38,219 nt of DNA from CAVOBC01 sp963693635 (GCA_963693635.1 CAVOBC010000004.1:1-38219); one strand, 5' to 3'; shown: positions 17,775 through 27,019, numbered from the stretch's first letter. Notes: a model not told the origin generated them from the letters alone. A program made the numbers and translations.

Positions 17775-19376
17775 CTAGTCGAACAAATTCGCGAGCCGTT
17801 TCTTCATCTGATCGGCGATATAGAGCGCGAGCGTCTGAATCGTATGGGTTGGGTTGACGCCGGCGGAGGTGACGAAAATGCTCCCATCGATGATGAAGAG
17901 ATTCCTGACGTCGTGGCTGCGTCCCCATTCGTTGACCACTGACCGGGACGGGACGGTGCCCATGCGCGCGGTTCCCATGAGGTGCCAGCCACCGCCAGCA
18001 ATCGGCGATTCAACCATGATCTCTTTCGCCCCCGCAGCGCGCAGAACCTCGCTGCCGCGCTCTGCGCCAAACGCCAACATGCGCCGGCTGTTCTCGGACA
18101 GGGTGTAATCGATCCGCGGTGCAGGAATGCCGTCCCCGTCCTTAAGCTCCGGGTCCAGCGTGACGGTATTGTGTTCCTCCGGCAGATCCTCACAGATGCA
18201 GGACATGCCAAGAACATGATTGAACATACTGCGGTAGGCATCGTGGTGGCCCTCGCCCCAGGGGATGCGCCCGGACATCACGCCGCCAAGCGCGGTTCCG
18301 ACCACCCGGTTGCCGCGATGCATCTCCATGGTGAAGCCACGGACAAAGTCGCGATCGTGACCTGTTTCGTAGAACTCCTGGCTCCAGAGACAAAGCGGCG
18401 GCCCCTTGTAGCCATCCATCTCGTCATCGAAAACCCCCTGTATGTTCGCATAAGGGTGAAACATCAGGTTCTTGCCAACGAGACCGCTGCTGTTGGCAAG
18501 GCCATCCGGAAACGCGGTCGACGTTGAGTTGAGCAGTATGCGCGGGGTGCCGACACCGTTGCAGGCCATGACGACGACCTCGGCTCCCTGAAACTGCTCG
18601 TCGCCGTTTTCGTCGTAGTAGATGACGCCAGAGGCCATACCCGCGTCGTTCAGCGTTATCTCACGCACCCGACACCGCGTGCGAACCTCGACGCCGGCGC
18701 GGATGGCATGCGGCCAGTAGGTAACGTCGGTGCTCGCTTTCGCCCCCTGCGCACAACCGCTGCCGCAAGCGCCAAGGTTGATGCACCGCGCGCGACCATC
18801 GTAGTCAGTCGTCGCTATCGCGGTATCAGATGGCCACCAGTGCCAGCCCTTCTCGTTGAATGCCTTGCCGAAGACCTCGCCCGAATGGCCCATTGGCAAG
18901 GGCGGCATCACTGACTGCTTGGCGGGATAAGCCGTGTCGCCGGCGAGACCGGATACCCCCATCATGCGCTCGTTCTCGGCGTAGAAGCCCTCGAGGGCCT
19001 CGTAGTCGAGCGGCCAGTCATCGCCAACGCCGTCCAGAGACTTGATGCGAAAGTCGGACGGGTGAAAGCGCGGGAAGTGGCCCGCGTAGAGAATCGTACC
19101 GCCACCCACGCCGTTGAAATTAGCGACCGCAATGGGCGAGTTGTCATCGTTGATTGGATAGTCCGTATCGCGCTTGCGCCGATTCGGACTGATACTAAAA
19201 TCCGTAAAACTGCGGGCTTCCCAGTCGGTACCAGTACTCGGATACTCCGCCGGATTCATCCAGTCACCCTGTTCCAGGCAAAGGATGTGCATGCGCGTGT
19301 CAGCAAGGCTCCATGCCATCGCAGCCCCTGACGCGCCCGCACCAATGATCAAGACATCTACCGGATCGTTAACCAC
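17775..19376 (-). CDS. GMC-family FAD-dependent oxidoreductase
   Basis: The 533-residue protein is a GMC-type flavoenzyme. It opens with the FAD-binding VDVLIIGAGASGAAMA, has FNGVGGGTILYAGHFPRFHP (the GMC flavin-attachment region), ACNGVGTPRILLNS in the middle, and ends with GGWHLMGTARMG and NPTHTIQTLALYIAD, which carry the active-site His and its partner. Such enzymes oxidise alcohols to aldehydes or ketones. This branch, with a Cys-rich RCINLGACGSGCAQG segment and a subunit-3 partner, resembles gluconate/sorbitol/choline-type dehydrogenases. The start is GTG at 19376 with GAGGAG five bases upstream. Neighbours indicate a role ahead of the Baeyer-Villiger enzyme. Confidence 0.93.
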   Translation of the reverse strand: MVNDPVDVLIIGAGASGAAMAWSLADTRMHILCLEQGDWMNPAEYPSTGTDWEARSFTDFSISPNRRKRDTDYPINDDNSPIAVANFNGVGGGTILYAGHFPRFHPSDFRIKSLDGVGDDWPLDYEALEGFYAENERMMGVSGLAGDTAYPAKQSVMPPLPMGHSGEVFGKAFNEKGWHWWPSDTAIATTDYDGRARCINLGACGSGCAQGAKASTDVTYWPHAIRAGVEVRTRCRVREITLNDAGMASGVIYYDENGDEQFQGAEVVVMACNGVGTPRILLNSTSTAFPDGLANSSGLVGKNLMFHPYANIQGVFDDEMDGYKGPPLCLWSQEFYETGHDRDFVRGFTMEMHRGNRVVGTALGGVMSGRIPWGEGHHDAYRSMFNHVLGMSCICEDLPEEHNTVTLDPELKDGDGIPAPRIDYTLSENSRRMLAFGAERGSEVLRAAGAKEIMVESPIAGGGWHLMGTARMGTVPSRSVVNEWGRSHDVRNLFIIDGSIFVTSAGVNPTHTIQTLALYIADQMKKRLANLFD

Positions 19377-19440
19377 AGGAGCTCCTCTTTCTCGTCTCGT
19401 TCATTGTGGTCCCCGGGCGTCCGGCAACCAATTGCGGAAG

Positions 19441-20433
19441 TCAGTCCATGGTCGGCGCGGCGCCGCCGATGGGCGTTGCAAGTTCTGCCTCGGTCACAAG
19501 CGCAACGCCATGGTGCCGCTCGCCACTCGCATCCGTCCAGAATGGAATCTCATTGTTCTCACATTTGTCGAGCAACGTCACGCGTTCCATCAACCGTTCA
19601 TGCGGCCAGAAGTCCGCCACAGCATAGTGCTGGCAGCTTCTGTTGTCCCACATCGCAACCGACCCGTCCCGCCACTGGAACCGGCAGGCGACCTCGGGGG
19701 TTGAATACATTTTGGCGTACAACTGGGCGAGCAGCCGGGATGATTCAGCCGGCTCCAGGCCGCAGATCGAGTTCGTGAACGTGGGGTTAATGTACAGCGC
19801 TTTTCGGCCTGTCTCCGGGTGGGTCCGGCATATCGGATGCTCGGCCTCGGCTCTGCCTGCGCGTCCGTGGATCGCGTTGCGGCCCTCAAGAAACTCCTTG
19901 AGTACCGGACTCAGGTTGTCCCACAGTGCAAACGCATCGACAAACATGGTGTCGCCCCCGACAGGTGGTGATTTGCGTGACAGCAAGATGGAACCGAGAG
20001 GCGGGCGGGTCGACCAGGTGACATCCGAATGCCAGTTCGACGCTGCGAAAGGATGCGCCTCGTCCGCATGCAACCGCAGGATCTCGGGGTAATCGTCCGA
20101 CGTGTTGCCGACCGAGAGTGCCTGTTGCCGACCGAACGCGAGGCCGATGTCAGCGAAGCACCGGGCAAACGCCATGTGCTCCTCCCGACTTATGTGCCCC
20201 TGATCGTGGAAGAAAACGACCTTGCGCGCCAGAAACAACCGCCGGACCTGCTCGACCTGGGCACCCGTCGGCTTCGCCATGTCGATGCCGCGAACGACGA
20301 CCCCGATACCCGGCGATACCGGCTCGATCTGCAAACCCGCAGCAACGAGCGACTCGTCAGACCGGGAGCACGCCTCGTCACTGGCGCGCAACGTCACCGC
20401 AACTTCAGCGGCATAGTCTTTGTCCACACTCAT
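19441..20433 (-). CDS. TauD/TfdA-family Fe(II)/2-oxoglutarate dioxygenase
   Basis: The 330-residue protein carries the TauD/TfdA iron ligands H135 and D137 in WHSDVTW and H269 in RSCQHYAV, with GGDTMFVDAF between them (the 2-oxoglutarate Thr region) and an Arg in ERVTLLDK. RTHPETGRKALYINPTFT is the conserved middle block. Enzymes of this family hydroxylate substrates such as taurine, alkyl sulfates, phenoxyacetates or betaines, often cutting a C-S, C-O or C-N bond. I chose the ATG at 20433, giving a start about 40 residues before the domain; the frame is open to 20646 but that part is not family-like. No strong ribosome binding site is seen. It heads the minus-strand cluster, 64 bp before the GMC gene. 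Confidence 0.88.
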   Translation of the reverse strand: MSVDKDYAAEVAVTLRASDEACSRSDESLVAAGLQIEPVSPGIGVVVRGIDMAKPTGAQVEQVRRLFLARKVVFFHDQGHISREEHMAFARCFADIGLAFGRQQALSVGNTSDDYPEILRLHADEAHPFAASNWHSDVTWSTRPPLGSILLSRKSPPVGGDTMFVDAFALWDNLSPVLKEFLEGRNAIHGRAGRAEAEHPICRTHPETGRKALYINPTFTNSICGLEPAESSRLLAQLYAKMYSTPEVACRFQWRDGSVAMWDNRSCQHYAVADFWPHERLMERVTLLDKCENNEIPFWTDASGERHHGVALVTEAELATPIGGAAPTMD

Positions 20434-20859
20434 GCGGCGCGCGTCGGCACCAGCCCGGCTCGCGGGGCTCTCATGGGGGTGTCCGTGCCACGTATCAGCC
20501 CGCCCGCCAACCCAACCATCAGTACGCAATTGCGCCCCACTTTTTTGGTCGGGACGACGGGGCTTGTTCATTCCGCGGGGTTCAAAGAGGTTGTTCATGA
20601 TCAGTACCGGATCCAGAAACTCGCCGTCACAGTAGCGCAATTGCACCGTGTATAGAAACGCCCACGGCGCGCCTTGGCAGTGGCGAGGACGCCATACAGA
20701 TGGCGCTAGCCCTCAGCACACTGGAACATTGCGATCACAGCACCGAATCGCACGCTCATCGGGCGAATGCCGCATACTCGTCGGCCAGGCCGCGCAACCA
20801 CGCGGCACCCCGTCCACAACTCGAAGCTACACAATGGCCAGCGGGAGCGGAGCAACAGA

Positions 20860-21867
20860 ATGAAAGTACTCGTCATGGGAGGCACCCGTTTCAACGGGCT
20901 CGCGCTGGTGCACGAACTCGTCAGGTGCGGCCATGAGGTGACGATGTTCAATCGCGGCGCATCAGCTGCCGAAGTACCGGCAAGCGTCCGCCGCCTGTAC
21001 GGCGACCGGCACGATCACGATGCGATGCAAGCGTCGCTCGGCACCACGTCATGGGACTGCGTGCAGGACATCAGCGCGTACACCCTTGAAGACGTGCAGG
21101 GCGTCACCCGGGTTCTTCACGGACGCATGGGGCACTACGTATTCGCGAGCTCCACCGTGACCTACGCCCAGAGTAACTTCCCGCCGATCACGGAAGATCA
21201 TCCGTCTGACCGCGGCGCGCTCCAATCAACCTATGGCATGAACAAGCTATTGTGCGAAGACTCAATCTTCGAACTGCACCGGACGGCAGACCTGCCGATC
21301 ACCATAGCGGCGTTCTCGATGGTGTTCGGGCCCAACAACATCATTGCCGACCGCGAGCAGCGAATGTTCTCGCGCATTCTGCAAGACCGCCCCGTCCTCA
21401 TTCCCGGTGATGGCACCACGCTCGGACAGGTCGGGCACGTCGATGACCAGGCGCGGGCCCTTTGCATGCTGATGGGAAACCCGCACACCTTCGGCAGAAA
21501 GTACAACCTGACAGGCAACGACTTCTACACCGACGAGGGGTATGTCGATACGTGCGCGAGAGTCCTCGGTCGATCACCTGAAAAAGTGTTCGTGCCGCCC
21601 AACGTCATGGATACGCTGCATGCTCGTGACCCGATGTGTTCGCGCTATCTGGTCCAGCGCGTCGCACCCAACTTGCGCCCGTGGAACGACAGCGCACTGT
21701 TCAGCATCGATCGGTTGCGCACCGATATCGGCTGGGAACCGCGATACTCGTTTGAAACAGCCGTCGAACAGACGTACGCGTGGTATGTCGATTCCGGGAT
21801 GCGTGACACCCGTGAATTCGACTTCGCGCCCGAGGACGCGCTTCTCGCAGAATTGGGACGGGTTTGA
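20860..21867 (+). CDS. NAD-dependent epimerase/dehydratase family protein
   Basis: This 335-residue protein has an N-terminal Rossmann motif GGTRFNG (residues 7-13), typical of the extended SDR group that includes CSP41-like and isoflavone-reductase-like nucleotide-sugar epimerases. The catalytic Ser/Tyr/Lys set lies in FASSTVTYA and YGMNK, and FSMVFGPNNI plus GHVDDQARALCMLM are family blocks. The C-terminal part (GWEPRYSFETAVEQTYAWYV) fits the substrate domain. The substrate is unknown. The ATG at 20860 is supported by GGAG at 20849-20852. It is divergent from the TauD/TfdA gene, and a possible IS remnant follows 45 bp downstream. Confidence 0.87.
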   Translation: MKVLVMGGTRFNGLALVHELVRCGHEVTMFNRGASAAEVPASVRRLYGDRHDHDAMQASLGTTSWDCVQDISAYTLEDVQGVTRVLHGRMGHYVFASSTVTYAQSNFPPITEDHPSDRGALQSTYGMNKLLCEDSIFELHRTADLPITIAAFSMVFGPNNIIADREQRMFSRILQDRPVLIPGDGTTLGQVGHVDDQARALCMLMGNPHTFGRKYNLTGNDFYTDEGYVDTCARVLGRSPEKVFVPPNVMDTLHARDPMCSRYLVQRVAPNLRPWNDSALFSIDRLRTDIGWEPRYSFETAVEQTYAWYVDSGMRDTREFDFAPEDALLAELGRV

Positions 21868-21911
21868 CGTTACGCTCGACGCTTGGTTCTTGCAGGGTGC
21901 TGACAGGAACC

Positions 21912-22227
21912 AGGGAACCTCTGAATTAGTCATCGAGTATGGCATACTGATGCTAACGATCGCATGAGTGGAAAGGAAGGAAGCAGAAGTCGTGCGCCGA
22001 GATCGAATACGGCAACAAAAAGAAGAGACCCATCGCGAGATCTTTCTGAAGCGAAATGGATGCGTTGATCCCCACATGAATGTTGGAGTCCTTCGCCTGA
22101 TTGCCGAGAAAAAAAAGGGAAACGACGTGAACAAACGCAGGAAACCCGATTCGACCTCAAAAAATCAGAGACGTAACAACGATGACACTAAACTGGTGCC
22201 AGATTGCTCATAGCTCAGAGGTTCCCT
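21912..22227. mobile_element. Small IS remnant or MITE-like element with 13-bp inverted repeats
   Basis: Perfect terminal inverted repeats AGGGAACCTCTGA (21912-21924) and TCAGAGGTTCCCT (22215-22227) enclose 290 bp that is clearly more AT-rich than its flanks. Inside, an 81-codon frame (21968-22213, GTG start) contains THREIFLKR, which resembles the N-terminal RxEIFLxRM block of IS5-family transposases, followed by a Lys/Arg-rich tail without any catalytic domain. I therefore read it as an internally deleted IS5-like element. No target-site duplication is obvious, so it may be old. The repeats could also form a large hairpin. Confidence 0.55.
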
Positions 22228-22281
22228 AGCAAACCGACTCCCAAGAATTGTCAGGATGACAGTTTTGGGACAGGAACCCAG

Positions 22282-23343
22282 CTATCGATATTCACTAAGC
22301 CGTTCGATGATGAGATCGACGTGCTCGTCACGTAGTTCCCGCGGATCAATCAGCAGGTAGCCCGCGTCCAGATGATGATTCCGGGTGCGAATGGAGGGAT
22401 CGCCGGCAACCAGGAAGCTGACGAGCGCGTGCACATCTTGGGCGTGAACTGCAATGCGCGAGAACGGCCGGCCTGCCTCGTCGGGGACCTCCCCGATGCG
22501 CAGGGCGGAAAGACCTGAGGTCGCGGCCAGCAAGAGCTCATTTCTTGCCGCATAGGTGGCCAGTCGATCCTCTTCGCTGTCTGCTGTGTACTCGTCGAGG
22601 GCTCGCGCCAGACCCGCAATTGCTTCCTTACCGACCTTCATCGTGCGCGCGATACCCACGCCCTGCTGTTCACAGTGCTCGATCAGGTCAGCGCGACCGA
22701 CGATGAAGCCACTCGTTGGCCCGGCGAACGCCTTGCCTCCCGAGTAGATGACGAGGTCAGCGCCAGCATCGATGTATCGCCCCAGATCATCCTCGGCAGC
22801 GGCATCGACGATCAGAGGCACCCCGTGCTGTTTGCAGTGACTAACGCAATCATCGAGGGAAATCTGGTTGGTTTGCACCGCATGGTGAGATTGCACGTAT
22901 AGCATTGCAGTGCTGTCACCCTCGCCAAGGGCCGAGGCAAGTTCTCTGCCGCGCGCCTGGTTCGCATCACCCACCAGGCGCGGGCGGCCACCGCCCAGAC
23001 GGATCATTTGCTCAACCGGCGCGCCGAAGTTGACACTGTGCCCGGCCTGCAGGAGCACAGGATGGGTGCCTTCGGTCTGCGGCAGCAATCGGACCCGCCC
23101 CGGGTCGCCACGCGTGACCAACGCTGCAATGCTGATCGCAATGCCGGCCGCCGCGCCACTTGTGATGCACGCGGCTTGCGCCCCGCAGACTTCTGCAATG
23201 CGCGCTGACACCTCCGCGCGATAGTCGGCGAGATCGACATGGGCTTGCGCCGCATCCCGCTGGGCGGCGGCCACGCCATCGGACTGCGCGGAACCGCCGA
23301 GCGCCGTCAACTTGCCCGCTGCGTTGATCACGTGCGCACTCAA
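22282..23343 (-). CDS. SelA/DgaE-like PLP-dependent enzyme
   Basis: The 353-residue protein belongs to the fold-type I PLP group that includes selenocysteine synthase-like proteins and D-glucosaminate-6-phosphate ammonia-lyase (DgaE). LSAHVINAAGKLTALGGS is the typical start, CGAQAACITSGAAAGIAISI the cofactor-phosphate region, LIVDAAAEDDL holds the Asp that contacts the PLP ring, and DLVIYSGGKAFAGPTSG holds the Schiff-base Lys204. I place the start at TTG 23343, which has GGGAGG nearby and fits the family N terminus; the frame is open to 23397. A true selenium role is unlikely, as no other Sec genes are present. It follows a cog3964 amidohydrolase, a pairing seen in many genomes. Confidence 0.82.
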   Translation of the reverse strand: MSAHVINAAGKLTALGGSAQSDGVAAAQRDAAQAHVDLADYRAEVSARIAEVCGAQAACITSGAAAGIAISIAALVTRGDPGRVRLLPQTEGTHPVLLQAGHSVNFGAPVEQMIRLGGGRPRLVGDANQARGRELASALGEGDSTAMLYVQSHHAVQTNQISLDDCVSHCKQHGVPLIVDAAAEDDLGRYIDAGADLVIYSGGKAFAGPTSGFIVGRADLIEHCEQQGVGIARTMKVGKEAIAGLARALDEYTADSEEDRLATYAARNELLLAATSGLSALRIGEVPDEAGRPFSRIAVHAQDVHALVSFLVAGDPSIRTRNHHLDAGYLLIDPRELRDEHVDLIIERLSEYR

Positions 23344-23374
23344 CGCATCCTCCCGACCCGATGCGTCTCGCCCC

Positions 23375-24514
23375 TCACAGTTCTTCGGCCCGCTCAAACA
23401 CCTTCCCCGCCACCATGACGCTCACAGGCTCGATCCAGTGGCGCGAGACCCGCACCTCCCCGCTCGCATCTTCCATGGCCACGGCCTTGTCAGTTTCCCG
23501 AAAGATGGTGATGTTGGCAGCCGTGCCTGGCAGGAGGCTACCGAAACCAAAGCGGTCGAGCCCAAGCACGCGCGCCGGGGTGACCGCGACGGCCGTGACC
23601 ACCTCTGCCAGCGTCAGCCCCAGGGCCCGAAACTTGCTCATTGTTCGCGCGAGCGACACCACGTAGCGATCAATGTTGCCCCGGTGCAGATCAGAACTGA
23701 TCGTGTGCACCGGCATGCCCTGCTCAAGCACACGTTCACAGGTGGCATAGGAGAACGACGACCTGCCGTGCGCAATGTCGACCCAAACGCCGCGCTCTAC
23801 CGCCGCCCGGAACTGGGCGATGACCTCGCCGCCAAAACCAAGCACGCCCCCCGCCTTACCGTGATAGGCGTGTGTAACGATGTCACCCGGCCGCAGCAGA
23901 TCGAGCACATCGTCAACCAACGGTGGGGCATTGCCGATGTGAACCATAAGCGGCGTACCAGCGAGTTCAGCGGCTTTGCGGCCTATTTTCACCGCCTCGA
24001 TACCCATCAGGCCGGTGTGGGTCGCTGACGCCAGCACCTTGACGCCGAGCACCCAGTCCGGATTCTCGGCGATGGCGCGGACCGTGCCATCAAGCGCGAT
24101 TAAGTCCGGCCTCGCTGCATGGCCGCCCTCGCTGCCGGGCATGCCCGGCGAACCGATATTGCAAAGCGCGAACGCGCGCGTGTCCTCCTTGTCGATAACA
24201 TGGCGGCCGAAATCCCCGATCAGCTGCGACCCGGCACTGCCGGTATCGACAACGCAGCTCACCCCTTGCCTGACGCCAATGCGATCAGCATGCAGTCGCT
24301 GGCTCGCCGAGTCCGGGTGGCTAAATACATGGCAGTGCATGTCGATAAAGCCCGGCGCCACGTACAGACCTGCCGCGTCAATGACCGCGTCGTCAGCCAC
24401 TGTCTCGCCGCGGCCAACCCAGTCGATGACGCCATCCGTCACGCGCAGATCGGCTGGCGCAAATGCACCCCCTGGGGTCAGAACCTGGCCATTGGTGATC
24501 AATGTCGACGACAC
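23375..24514 (-). CDS. cog3964-type amidohydrolase/deacetylase metallohydrolase
   Basis: The 379-residue enzyme is an amidohydrolase-superfamily protein of the cog3964 group. Metal ligands are H60 and H62 in GFIDMHCH, a likely carboxylated Lys in LGVKVLAS, His in MVHIGNAPP, His in VTHAYHGK, and the catalytic Asp in ISSDLHRGN. Characterised relatives remove acetyl groups from small hydroxy or amino acid esters and amides, such as acetyl-(R)-mandelate; the physiological substrate is open. The start is GTG at 24514 with an excellent TTAGGAGGAGAGC upstream. The SelA-like gene follows after 31 bp and a kinase gene lies 77 bp upstream, so the three form an operon. Confidence 0.87.
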   Translation of the reverse strand: MSSTLITNGQVLTPGGAFAPADLRVTDGVIDWVGRGETVADDAVIDAAGLYVAPGFIDMHCHVFSHPDSASQRLHADRIGVRQGVSCVVDTGSAGSQLIGDFGRHVIDKEDTRAFALCNIGSPGMPGSEGGHAARPDLIALDGTVRAIAENPDWVLGVKVLASATHTGLMGIEAVKIGRKAAELAGTPLMVHIGNAPPLVDDVLDLLRPGDIVTHAYHGKAGGVLGFGGEVIAQFRAAVERGVWVDIAHGRSSFSYATCERVLEQGMPVHTISSDLHRGNIDRYVVSLARTMSKFRALGLTLAEVVTAVAVTPARVLGLDRFGFGSLLPGTAANITIFRETDKAVAMEDASGEVRVSRHWIEPVSVMVAGKVFERAEEL

Positions 24515-24591
24515 GCTCTCCTCCTAACTGGTTATCAAAAACCGGGTTGCTCTAATGCCTGGTTGCTGAACGTGTTCACGATCAGCACCGG

Positions 24592-26076
24592 TTAGTCCGG
24601 CAACGCATCCGCCGCCGCCTGCCAGGTCGCCCGCAGTTCTCCGTATCGAGCCACGCGCCGGTCATCCGGCTCAACAATACCGGATGTCTTGACCATCTGC
24701 CCCACCGCTCGCGCCAGCGTTGGCTGGTACCCGAGCGCAACCGAGGCGAATATCGCGGCTCCCCGCCCTTCCGATGCAACGTCTGTGAGCATGAGCGGGT
24801 GCCCGGTGAGGTCGGCCAGCATCTGCACCCACGGCCCGCTCGCGGCCGCTGACCCCGTGACTGCGACCCGACCAGGGTCACCAAGCCAGTCCCTTAGCTG
24901 ATCGAAATTGGCAGCGATCGCATAGCTGACCCCCTCAAGCACCGCCTGGTAGAGGTGTCTGCGGTCATGACCGAGGCCGAGGCCGTGGAATCCGGCCCTT
25001 ACGCCCGGCCGAGGCCGAGGCGACATCTGTCCCGCCAAGTAAGGGAAGAACAGAACCCCGTCACTGCCTGGCGGCTGCTCCCCCGCCCACGCGTCCAGTT
25101 CAGCAAAGAGTACCCGTCGATTCGACCGATCAGCAAACGCCTGATCGAGCAGCCAATCGAGCGCACGCCCGGACATCAGTGTCGTCGTGCCGACGACGTG
25201 CAGGTCCGGCGGCATCCCGTAGAAGCGCTTGACGTGGGCCCCTGGCACTGATGGCACAACACTGCGTACGACCCCGTGTGTACCAAGCGTCAACGAAAAT
25301 GCGTCGGGTCCGAGGACGCCGGCACCGACATTGGCGCAAATACCATCATGGGCCCCGAGCACAACCGGCGTTCCGGTCGTGATGCCGAGTTCTTTTGCCG
25401 CACTCACACTGACCTCGCCAACGACCTGCCACGGCAGAGCAACCTCGGGCAACTGCGCGACATCAATGTCCCGTGACCGCAGGACCGGTGCCGGCCAGGT
25501 CAGCGCGTCGGGGCCGCTTGACGGGTCGGTGACACACCGCCCACACAGCCGGTAAACCAGATAGTCCTTGGCGTAGAGACATCGCTCGTCGTTCCCGCCT
25601 GTCCGACGCCGGCGATACAGCAGCTTCGCAAGCAATGTTGCGCCGTACAAAGAAAGATCCGGAAAGTCCGCTCGAAGGTCCGCCAGTTCCGCACTATGGC
25701 GCTGGTCCGACCACGGCTCCTGGACGATATCACCGTGCCGATCGATGAAGATCCCTGCCCCGGCACGTCCGGACACGGCAATCGCGACAACGGTGACCTT
25801 ATCTGCCGACACCAGACCCGTCGCAAGCGTGCAGGCAGACTGCCACCATTCTGACGCCATCTGATGCCGGCCCGCAGAATCCGTTAGCTCACGGTTGCGC
25901 GCATCGTGCTGGGCCACCAGACGGCCGCCCTGATCGAAGAGCGCAACTTTCTGTCGCGATGTGCCCTGATCGATGGTCAGGATCACAGGCGTGGGTGCGC
26001 TGCCTGCCACTACACGCGTGGCCACGAATCTGCATGCAATCTTCGTCCCACTGCTTGCCTGCGTCTCCGGTCGCAC
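24592..26076 (-). CDS. FGGY-family carbohydrate kinase
   Basis: The protein (up to 494 residues) is an FGGY-type kinase, the family that phosphorylates glycerol, xylulose, gluconate, erythritol and similar polyols. It shows ILTIDQGTSRQKVALFD (phosphate 1 loop), EPWSDQRH, YAKDYLVYRLCG, then LGAHDGICANVGAG with the catalytic Asp, SLTLGTHGVVR, and VTGSAAASGPWVQMLADL in the C-terminal ATPase lobe. The substrate cannot be assigned. The start is uncertain: GTG codons at 26076, 26025 and 26010 are possible and the latter two better fit the family length; none has a convincing ribosome binding site. It is the first gene of a three-gene minus-strand operon, divergent from the phytanoyl-CoA dioxygenase-like gene. 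Confidence 0.85.
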   Translation of the reverse strand: MRPETQASSGTKIACRFVATRVVAGSAPTPVILTIDQGTSRQKVALFDQGGRLVAQHDARNRELTDSAGRHQMASEWWQSACTLATGLVSADKVTVVAIAVSGRAGAGIFIDRHGDIVQEPWSDQRHSAELADLRADFPDLSLYGATLLAKLLYRRRRTGGNDERCLYAKDYLVYRLCGRCVTDPSSGPDALTWPAPVLRSRDIDVAQLPEVALPWQVVGEVSVSAAKELGITTGTPVVLGAHDGICANVGAGVLGPDAFSLTLGTHGVVRSVVPSVPGAHVKRFYGMPPDLHVVGTTTLMSGRALDWLLDQAFADRSNRRVLFAELDAWAGEQPPGSDGVLFFPYLAGQMSPRPRPGVRAGFHGLGLGHDRRHLYQAVLEGVSYAIAANFDQLRDWLGDPGRVAVTGSAAASGPWVQMLADLTGHPLMLTDVASEGRGAAIFASVALGYQPTLARAVGQMVKTSGIVEPDDRRVARYGELRATWQAAADALPD

Positions 26077-26194
26077 TCCTGGTCACACTTTCTGGTCATG
26101 GGCCTCGCAGTTTATGGTCATGGATTCTGGCGTGGTAAGGTCAAAGCAATCCCCCCACCGACGCACACAATGGCACAGGAGTCAGACGAGGACG

Positions 26195-27019
26195 ATGTTA
26201 CTTGCGGATGACAGCGTTGCCGAATTCCGCGACAAGGGTTACCTCGTTGTGCCCGACGTCGTGCCAATCGATCTCTGCCGGCGCGTCGTCGACCTGATCG
26301 CACGCCATTGCAGCATCGAAGCCGCAACCGGACTGCCCCTCGGGGAAGACCCGGCTGCACCGCAATCCGGGCATGGCATTGTCCCGATTCATCACGGGCA
26401 AGCTTTGTGGGATGTGCGCCAGCATCCGCACGTGCACCGCGTCTTCTCCAGTTTGTACGGACGTGAAGACCTGTGGGTGACCATGGACCGGGTCAGTTGC
26501 AAGCCGCCGGGACTGGGCGACGCGTGGCACCTTGAGCCGCTACACTGGGACTGTGACCCTTGGCAGTTTGATGGCATGAGCATTCAGGGCCTCGTATGCC
26601 TGACCGACACGACTCAGATACAGGGCGCTTTTTGCTGTGTGCCAGACATCTACCGCAACCTTGCGTCCTACTTGGACGCGCATGCGGGTCATGCTGATCG
26701 ACGCCGTCCGCTCGCAGAACCGGATGACATTAAGTCGATCGGTGGACCAGCCGGCAGTCTGATCCTGTGGAATCGGCTGATGCCCCACTCGAGCGGAGTG
26801 AATCTGAGCAATGATCCGCGCTATGTGCAGTACCTTGCGATGCAGCCTGTGGGCGACCAACAAGCACGAGACCAGCGCGTGCGCGAATGGCGGCAATGCC
26901 TGCCGCCCGACTGGGCGATCAAACAACAGGTACTGAGTCAGAAAATCCCGGAACCCGGGCTGCCAGCTGACCTGACAATACTCGGACGCAAACTCGTCGG
27001 CGTTGATGACTGGGGGTAG
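26195..27019 (+). CDS. Phytanoyl-CoA dioxygenase (PhyH) family protein
   Basis: This 274-residue protein is a PhyH-like Fe(II)/2-oxoglutarate oxygenase. It begins FRDKGYLVVPDVVPIDLCRR, as the family does; the iron ligands are H117 and D119 in LHWDCDPW and H198 in LMPHSSGVN, and GSLILWNR precedes the last. Relatives hydroxylate CoA esters, small amino acid derivatives or secondary metabolites; the partner substrate is unknown. The ATG at 26195 has GAGGA a few bases upstream. It is divergent from the FGGY kinase, with less than 200 bp between them, suggesting shared control. Downstream lie only broken genes. Confidence 0.87.
   Translation: MLLADDSVAEFRDKGYLVVPDVVPIDLCRRVVDLIARHCSIEAATGLPLGEDPAAPQSGHGIVPIHHGQALWDVRQHPHVHRVFSSLYGREDLWVTMDRVSCKPPGLGDAWHLEPLHWDCDPWQFDGMSIQGLVCLTDTTQIQGAFCCVPDIYRNLASYLDAHAGHADRRRPLAEPDDIKSIGGPAGSLILWNRLMPHSSGVNLSNDPRYVQYLAMQPVGDQQARDQRVREWRQCLPPDWAIKQQVLSQKIPEPGLPADLTILGRKLVGVDDWG

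Noticed and set aside
22282..23343. Selenocysteine synthase (SelA)
   Set aside because: Only the general fold is shared. No SelB, SelD, tRNA-Sec or selenoprotein gene is nearby, and pairing with a cog3964 amidohydrolase points to the DgaE-like group.
23312..24028. Plus-strand frame of 238 codons
   Set aside because: It is antisense to the amidohydrolase, which keeps all its metal ligands; the frame is rich in His and Arg only from codon composition.
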